A stretch of DNA of 10,599 bases, from contig JAIRTV010000321.1 in the NCBI GenBank assembly GCA_031254675.1, positions 1 through 10,599 on the forward strand, in the 5' to 3' direction. The DNA is from Planctomycetaceae bacterium. GTDB taxonomy: Bacteria > Planctomycetota > Planctomycetia > Pirellulales > Thermoguttaceae. Every line of letters begins with the position of its first letter. Within the stretch, counting starts at the first letter, position 1. A program made the translations under genes and the position numbers. The notes under the pieces were generated by a model. It searched no databases and was not told where the DNA came from. It was given only the letters and a program-made list of their open reading frames with translations. Positions 5,936 to 10,599 of this stretch are shown here, one piece after another.

Positions 5936-5964
5936 AAAAATAATAACTTACGAAAATTCCACTG
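5936..5964. repeat. A/T-rich 29-nt block, second copy
   Basis: AAAAATAATA plus a segment with TACGAAAATTC and terminal ACTG matches 2831-2859 at 26 of 29 bases. It ends 38 bp before the ATG at 6003. Confidence 0.6.
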
Positions 5965-6002
5965 GATATTTTACTTTTTAATTTTTTTAATAAAGGTTAT
6001 CA

Positions 6003-6482
6003 ATGTCAACTAGTTCACACAAACCGCATTTTTTTTCACAAATTGATGTTGTTCATTCCGTTCCCCTGTCGAATCCGGAACATTCTTCGGAACTTTGTAC
6101 TTTAATACGGGAATTACTCGCCGCACAAAATCGGCAAAATGAACTTTTAGAAGAGCTTATTTTACAGGTCAATCAATCGCATCGTCGTAAAACAATTGAA
6201 CTTGCTCTTTGGAAACGGGCAAACCCTGAATTAGCCGATTTTTGTCGAAGGGCAGCGGTGAAATTGGAGCGAGTTCAAACTGATTTGCTCTCGACGATTA
6301 CGGAAGAAGTTGAATACAATGCAGAAAATTTTCTGGACAGCGAATTTTCCTTGAATGAATTTGTTGATCGGTTTGGAACGAAATTTATTCATTTGAACAC
6401 ACTTCTCCAAGTTCTTTCACAACTCGGAAATGCACCGGATATTCAGATTCAACAGACTTCAGAATCACATAAAGATCGGTAA
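6003..6482 (+). CDS. Uncharacterised coiled-coil protein, planctomycete-type family
   Basis: This 159-residue soluble protein has no signal peptide or membrane segment. Residues 27-60 are strongly helical with heptad-like leucines (LIRELLAAQNRQNELLEELI), probably a short coiled coil. The segment after it looks most constrained: LWKRANPELADFCRRAAVKL (69-88), then ERVQTDLL and DSEFSLNEFVDRFGTKFIHL (112-131). The first 25 residues and the last 15 appear disordered. I recall proteins with the WKKANPELA and NEFVDRFG segments in planctomycetes, always without assigned function; this is memory, not a search. AAAGG at 5992-5996, six bases before the ATG, supports the start. It may be a structural or scaffold protein, but nothing in the sequence shows a reaction. 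Confidence 0.82.
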   Translation: MSTSSHKPHFFSQIDVVHSVPLSNPEHSSELCTLIRELLAAQNRQNELLEELILQVNQSHRRKTIELALWKRANPELADFCRRAAVKLERVQTDLLSTITEEVEYNAENFLDSEFSLNEFVDRFGTKFIHLNTLLQVLSQLGNAPDIQIQQTSESHKDR

Positions 6483-6724
6483 ATCCAACGATTGGTTCGG
6501 TCGGTAATAATATCCGATTGACCGTTCCATGACCTTTGACGTTTGAAAATGAATATCAGGAAAATATTGAAACGGAATATTGGTTTTCCGCAAACAATCC
6601 GATTGTTGAATGCCGAAAATTTTATTGGGTAACAGTACACCTTGCCAACAGCAGAAAAGTAAGATAAAATCATTATTCTTATTGAATGAATGATTTTCAC
6701 GCGACTATTGAGGAATTTCGTCAC

Positions 6725-6910
6725 ATGCCTAAAATTCTTTGTATTATTTCTTTCGCTATTTCATGCATTATCTTTTTGGTTTTTCTTGCCAACATGTTGG
6801 CAGGTGTACCATTTGGTTCTGCTGGCGGAATGTTGATAAATATCGGTATGATTATCGGTTCTCTTATTATCGGAACATTTAGCGTTTTGACATTTCTGGA
6901 ATTACGGTAA
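6725..6910 (+). CDS. Small two-helix membrane protein, 61 residues
   Basis: The product begins MPKILCIISF and has two hydrophobic segments, residues about 3-24 and 35-58, joined by a short GVPFGSAGG loop (27-35), and ends FLELR. It is probably an inner-membrane hairpin. GAGGA at 6710-6714, ten bases upstream, supports the ATG at 6725 over the in-frame ATG at 6686, which would add 13 polar residues. I recall similar small proteins with a GxPFG loop in planctomycetes, with no known role. Upstream, between 6483 and 6724, I see only an imperfect A/T stem at 6559-6589 and no other gene. The helicase gene starts 186 bp downstream on the same strand. Confidence 0.65.
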   Translation: MPKILCIISFAISCIIFLVFLANMLAGVPFGSAGGMLINIGMIIGSLIIGTFSVLTFLELR

Positions 6911-7096
6911 AATAATACGAAAAATGTTACTGAATTCACCAAACAGTATGGATATTACCGACACGCGACAGTGTACAGCTGTTGTGCTTTTAGTGATTGT
7001 CGAGTTTTCATCGTTGTTTTGTACTGAGGTTATTTTGTTAGAAAAATCTGGCGTTTTTCGATTTCTTATTCGAGGTATGAAGTTTTTATCAAAGGC
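6911..7096. other. Upstream region of the helicase gene
   Basis: AAAATAATA, then ACGAAAAATG and TTACTG, at about 6909-6932 resembles the 29-nt A/T block at 2831 and 5936 with several bases deleted; this may be a degenerate third copy. A seven-codon ORF (MKFLSKA, 7077-7100) ends in TGA that overlaps the helicase ATG as ATGA. AAAGG lies only one base before the helicase ATG, too close to be its ribosome binding site. Confidence 0.35.
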
Positions 7097-9085
7097 ATGA
7101 CGCTAAACGCCGCCCAATTTGATGCTGTAGAAACATTAAGCGGTCCCTTACTGGTTCTTGCCGGAGCGGGAACTGGGAAAACACGTGTTGTTACTTACCG
7201 GATTGCACGTCTTATTCGAAACGGAATTCGTCCTAACCGGATTCTTGCCGTAACGTTCACCAACAAGGCGGCAAAGGAAATGCAAAACCGTATTGCCGAA
7301 CTCCTGCACAACCGTAACCGTAGAGATGCGAAACCGGAAACGTCAACTTTTCATTCGCTTTGTGTTCAAATTTTGCGCCGCCATATCGCTAAACTTGGTT
7401 ATCCTCAACAGTTTGCAATTTATGATCGGGGCGATCAGGAATCGGTGGCGCGGCAGGTTCTCAAGGAAATCAAAGTATCCGATGCAGCGTTGCGTCCTGG
7501 TGAAATGCTTGCGCGAATCAGTACGTGGAAAAGTGCGGGATTTAGCCACAAACAAGCCGGTCAAAAAATTGAAAGTGCCAAAGATTATCTGGCATGGTTG
7601 GCTTATGGACGTTACCAAAATACGTTACGGACAGTCGGAGCGGTTGATTTCGATGATCTTCTTCTCGTTACAGAAGAACTCTTTCGAGAATATCCCGAAA
7701 CACTCCAAGAGGAATCAGGACGTTTTGATCATCTTTTAGTGGACGAATATCAAGATACGAACATGAGTCAATACCGTATTGTCAAAGGGCTTGCATTACC
7801 GCATCGGAATCTCTGCGTGGTAGGCGACGACGATCAGGCGATCTACGGTTGGCGGGGCGCAGACGTTCAACACATTTTGAGTTTCCAACGTGATTGGCCC
7901 GACGCTAAAATCGTACGACTCGAAGAAAATTATCGTTCGACAAAACAAATTATCAATTGGGCAAATCGGCTTATTGTTTTCAATAAACATCGGCACGGCA
8001 AAAAACTACTCTCGCCACTTTCAGGAGAACAACCCAATATTCTACAATGTAAAGACAGCGAAACGGAAGCAAAAATGGTTGTTTCAAAAATAAAAGAGCG
8101 TCTTGCTTCAACAAAGCGTCAACCGCGTGATTTTGCGATTCTGTTTCGAACCAATGATCAGCCGCGTGCGTTTGAAATGGAACTCCGAAACGCGAAAATT
8201 CCTTATGTACTGATTGGTGGTCAGTCGTTTTTTGATCGTAAGGAAGTCCGCGATGTTTTATCGTACTTAAAAGTTCTCAACTATCCCAAAGACGATATTT
8301 CTTTGTTACGGATTTTGAACACGCCGCCGCGAGGTATTGGTGCGACAACAATTCAAAAGTTGACGGCAACTGCCGTGTCACGAAAAATACCACTCTGGGA
8401 TTTATTGGACACTGAAATTGTAACAGCTACGGAATTTCAGGATAAAACATCCGATGCTCTTCATTCGTTTCGCGTTTTGATCGAAGATCAACGAAATCAT
8501 CTTTGCCGCAATTTTACGGTACAAAATTTGAAGAATTTTCTTTCGGTTATTGATTACGAGCGTGAAATTAATCGTCAGTATCAAGACCCGAATGAACGTT
8601 CTAACCGTTGGGATTCGGTTGGGGAAGTTCTTAATGCCGCAGCGGAATATATTAACGATACGGAAAAACCGATTTTGCGGGAATTTCTGGATAATACATC
8701 GCTTGCCGGTTCTGATTTTGGCAGTGAAAAAAAGCGGGGACTTGGTCAAAACGCGGTCGTGTTGATGACGTTACATGCTGCTAAAGGACTTGAATTTCCA
8801 GAGGTGTTTATGGTTGGATTGGAAGAAGGAATTTTACCACATCATCGCAGTGTCAACGATGATGATGTATTTGCAGTTGATGAAGAACGTCGGCTTTGCT
8901 ATGTTGGTATTACTCGCGCCAAACAACGGTTGACGTTGACGCTTGCTCTACAACGAATGAAATGGGGAAAAATGCGACCAACTGTTCCAAGTCGCTTTCT
9001 TTACGAAATTACAGGACAAGCGGAAAATCCCAATTATTTTCGAGCCATTGCCGGTAAACCGCCACAGAGGAAAAAAAAGGAATAA
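7097..9085 (+). CDS. UvrD/Rep/PcrA-type superfamily 1A DNA helicase
   Basis: This 662-residue protein is an ATP-dependent 3'-5' DNA helicase, cytosolic, acting in repair or replication restart. All motifs are present: Q-motif Gln7, Walker A AGAGTGKT (22-29), motif Ia AVTFTNKAAKEM (51-62), motif Ib TFHSLC (84-89), motif II DEYQD (216-220; classical members read DExxD), motif III VVGDDDQAIYGWRGA (241-255), motif IV RLEENYRSTKQI (274-285), motif V LMTLHAAKGLEFPEVF (556-571) and motif VI EERRLCYVGITRAKQRL (596-612). The 1B and 2B insertions are of normal size. Its length is close to E. coli Rep, and it lacks the long C-terminal extension of UvrD/PcrA, so Rep-like is the nearest label. The ATG at 7097 fits the family start (LNAAQFDAV), although no well-spaced Shine-Dalgarno sequence precedes it. 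Confidence 0.95.
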   Translation: MTLNAAQFDAVETLSGPLLVLAGAGTGKTRVVTYRIARLIRNGIRPNRILAVTFTNKAAKEMQNRIAELLHNRNRRDAKPETSTFHSLCVQILRRHIAKLGYPQQFAIYDRGDQESVARQVLKEIKVSDAALRPGEMLARISTWKSAGFSHKQAGQKIESAKDYLAWLAYGRYQNTLRTVGAVDFDDLLLVTEELFREYPETLQEESGRFDHLLVDEYQDTNMSQYRIVKGLALPHRNLCVVGDDDQAIYGWRGADVQHILSFQRDWPDAKIVRLEENYRSTKQIINWANRLIVFNKHRHGKKLLSPLSGEQPNILQCKDSETEAKMVVSKIKERLASTKRQPRDFAILFRTNDQPRAFEMELRNAKIPYVLIGGQSFFDRKEVRDVLSYLKVLNYPKDDISLLRILNTPPRGIGATTIQKLTATAVSRKIPLWDLLDTEIVTATEFQDKTSDALHSFRVLIEDQRNHLCRNFTVQNLKNFLSVIDYEREINRQYQDPNERSNRWDSVGEVLNAAAEYINDTEKPILREFLDNTSLAGSDFGSEKKRGLGQNAVVLMTLHAAKGLEFPEVFMVGLEEGILPHHRSVNDDDVFAVDEERRLCYVGITRAKQRLTLTLALQRMKWGKMRPTVPSRFLYEITGQAENPNYFRAIAGKPPQRKKKE

Positions 9086-9094
9086 AAAATTGTA

Positions 9095-9110
9095 GTAACC
9101 GTTCACGGTA
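9095..9110. repeat. Candidate terminal inverted repeat of the IS66 element
   Basis: GTAACCGTTCACGGTA starts with GTAA and contains a small internal palindrome, ACCGT-TC-ACGGT. Its partner is outside the window. Confidence 0.5.
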
Positions 9111-9112
9111 TT

Positions 9113-10468
9113 TTATGAATGTACGTGGGCGTTAATGCGATTTTTTAGGAATTGCATTATATTTGTGGATTGTTGGTAGCAGGTTTGTATATTGCCTAAA
9201 AGCGTTCCCAGAAATTATTTCCTTTTTCGCTTCTTGTTCCCTGGCGTTACATGTCTATCCAACACGACTCGGCGTATTGTTTGTTCCGCGAGGTTATTTG
9301 TTGGTGGAATGCCTGTCTCAATAAACCGAAAATAATCATCGCCATATTGCTGAAAACGTTTCATTATAAGTAAACAATCATTGTCGTTGCCCTCGAATAA
9401 TGATAACTTCATCAATTTCTCACGATGGCAGAACATTCGTTGTTGCCATTGCGACTCCGGCAATTTGTCTTTGCGATGTATCGTATGGAACATTGCTTGG
9501 GTCTCACGCAATAACCGTTGTCCATACACCGCCGGTTCCGCTAAACTCTTTTCCGAAATAAATTTTATCTCGCGTATAAGATGCGCCCAACAAAATTGTA
9601 GCTGCGTTTCTGTTTCCTTACTAAATTTACGGTATGCAGGAAAAAAATCACACACAATTGTTCCACTAAAATCTTCGCCAAGTAAATCAAACAACTCTTT
9701 GCTACCGCGACTACCAATACGAAACACCGAAAAATCAGAACCACGCAACGTCCAAACCCAAAAACGAACACCATTCTCCAGCCAACCGGTCTCGTCCGAA
9801 TGGACATATTTCTCAAATTGTAAACGTTTTCGTAATTCTTGATACGGTGCCTCTAATGATTGGGATACTTTTTGAATTTGCTTATTCAAAAAACCTGTTG
9901 AAATTTTAATTGATAGCATATCGTTAAAAAACCGCTGTATCGTGCCAAAAGATAAATGACATGCCCCCTTGAGATAACCAACCAACGCCGTTAAGTCAGA
10001 ATTAAAAAAACCTTCTCTACGAACCGCTGAAGGTAAAGGAGCTGTATGAAATTTTTGACAAGTCGCACACCAATATTCTTGTTGTTGATGTTCCGTAACA
10101 AAAATCGGTTTGGCAACCAATTTCACTTGTTGAAATTTTTTAACGTTGGCGGTCGCAACAAGAGCACCTTGACATTTGGGGCAAACAGGGAGTTCGTGTT
10201 TAATAACCTTATCTACTTGGGATGATGGAAATAGATTATGAATATGTTGTATATGACCTTTTTGTGCGCCAATCTTACGCTTCTTTTTACGTGATAACTT
10301 CTCCAACGGTGCTTTGACTATATCAGAAGATGGAGGCTTAGACGAATTACGCGAATTCTTCTTGAGAGATTCAACTTCAAAACGAAGTTCCTCTATAATA
10401 CGTGCTTGCTCGGAAATATACCGAAGCCGGTATGGGCGGTAGGCTTCGCCCTTGAACAAACGCTTCAC
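9113..10468 (-). pseudogene. tnpC: IS66-family transposase (TnpC), 3' end disrupted by two frameshifts
   Basis: The uninterrupted frame gives 417 residues (9215-10468) from a GTG start. A helical N-terminus (17-37) leads into KNSRNSSKPPSSDI (37-50), the family hallmark. A zinc-binding pair CPKC/CATC follows (Cys96, 99, 134, 137), then the DDE core: Asp225 in VHSDETG, Asp274 in VCDFFPAYRKF and Glu395 in PPTNNLAEQTIRR. After RHVTPGN the frame ends early at KKRKRK. The family C-terminus continues in other frames: GNNFWERF in one, then LGNIQTCYQQSTNIMQFL and KNRINAHVHS back in the first, stopping at 9113. One extra A near 9223-9227 and one missing T near 9198-9201 (coding-strand bases) explain this. 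Catalytic residues survive, so the truncated protein might retain activity. The changes are in homopolymers, so sequencing error is also possible. Confidence 0.85.
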
Positions 10469-10502
10469 GTTGTTGCGATTGCCGTGTTCAGCTATGTGGA
10501 TT

Positions 10503-10599
10503 TTAAAGTAGCTTCAGCATAATACGTCTAAGTTCGGCATTTTCAGCCTCCAACCGCAATACCTTCAACTCAAGACTTTCTACGATAATAGTCATATCC
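10503..10599 (-). CDS. Small leucine-zipper-like ORF upstream of tnpC (partial or 30 residues)
   Basis: From an ATG at 10595 the frame reads MTIIVESLELKVLRL, then EAENAELRRIMLKLL, and stops at 10503-10505. It is open to the window edge, so the start may be further upstream. The heptad-like leucines and EAENAELRR resemble the coiled coil at the N-terminus of transposases. The tnpC frame is open back only to a TGA at 10514-10516, just inside this ORF. It may be the original N-terminus of TnpC split by a frameshift, an accessory IS ORF, or the tail of another gene. Confidence 0.4.
   Translation of the reverse strand, partial: DMTIIVESLELKVLRLEAENAELRRIMLKLL

Larger units (their letters stand above)
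5410..6002. other. Gene-free repeat-rich intergenic region (593 bp)
   Basis: The region lies between the divergent 4666-5409 and 6003-6482 genes. No ORF here has a plausible product; a minus-strand frame across 5427-5807 only translates repeats. From about 5599 to 5852 the sequence is dominated by stem-loops, many nearly back to back, followed by three 19-21 bp units (5849-5908) and the 29-nt A/T block (5936-5964). The stretch 5430-5580 is A/T-rich and I see nothing specific in it. Promoters for both flanking genes should be near its ends. Confidence 0.75.
9095..10599 (-). mobile_element. IS66-family insertion sequence (partial, runs off right edge)
   Basis: The element contains a tnpC-type transposase gene and, at its left end, GTAACCGTTCACGGTA (9095-9110), which begins with the GTAA typical of IS66 terminal inverted repeats. 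The transposase stop (9113, after frame correction) falls within this end. The opposite terminal repeat and any accessory tnpA/tnpB genes would lie beyond 10599, so neither the inverted repeat pair nor the 8-bp target duplication usual for the family can be confirmed. If 9095 is the true end, the adjacent target bases are AAATTGTA (9087-9094). Confidence 0.75.

Noticed and set aside
6559..6589. Terminator after the 6003-6482 gene
   Set aside because: The GGAAAATATT/AATATT-TTTTCC stem is A/T-rich with a bulge, and no T run follows.
7097..9085. Part of a defence island or RecBCD-type nuclease
   Set aside because: There is no nuclease domain in the protein and no defence gene beside it; it is a stand-alone Rep/UvrD-type helicase.

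Overview
The window is AT-rich, about 40-45% GC by eye. It reads as a chromosomal segment of a bacterium, most likely a planctomycete (Planctomycetota). This inference rests on recalled family resemblance, not on any search. Three uncharacterised proteins, at 4666-5409, 6003-6482 and 6725-6910, look like small families I associate with planctomycete genomes. The xylose-isomerase-like TIM-barrel protein and the modest Shine-Dalgarno signals fit the same group. The rest is ordinary bacterial housekeeping plus one insertion sequence. There is no rRNA, tRNA or CRISPR array that I can see.

Layout: 1-334 (minus) is the N-terminal part of a KDPG/KHG aldolase, cut by the window edge. 504-1181 (minus) is a GNAT-type acetyltransferase with an Asn-rich linker. 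A 452-bp divergent gap holds one doubtful 42-codon ORF. 1634-2686 (plus) is a xylose-isomerase-like TIM-barrel protein. 2947-4482 (plus) is a full-length ComM/YifB AAA+ ATPase, followed in frame by what may be a transposase remnant. 4666-5409 (minus) is a conserved-looking unknown that converges on comM. 5410-6002 is a gene-free, hairpin-rich repeat region. 6003-6482 (plus) is a coiled-coil unknown, 6725-6910 (plus) a small two-helix membrane protein, and 7097-9085 (plus) a UvrD/Rep/PcrA superfamily 1 helicase. From 9095 to the right edge lies an IS66-family element on the minus strand, inserted 9 bp after the helicase stop. The 3' end of its transposase gene carries two compensating frameshifts.

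The genes do not form an obvious operon or dedicated system. ComM (branch migration of DNA taken up in transformation) and the Rep/UvrD helicase are both DNA-processing enzymes, but they are separated by unrelated genes and by gaps of 180-590 bp. I see no defence, secondary-metabolite or phage module.

The most unusual content is non-coding. A family of short palindromes built on GCAACCTTTC-GCY-GAAAGGTTGC occurs three times, and the stem shows compensatory changes between copies. Degenerate 19-21 bp tandem units adjoin two of these palindromes directly and lie just upstream of the third. A 29-nt A/T-rich block, 26/29 identical between copies, lies upstream of both comM and the 6003 gene. The order is the same in both places: palindrome, 20-bp units, A/T block, gene start. 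This looks like a dispersed intergenic cassette and is the best candidate here for something undescribed.
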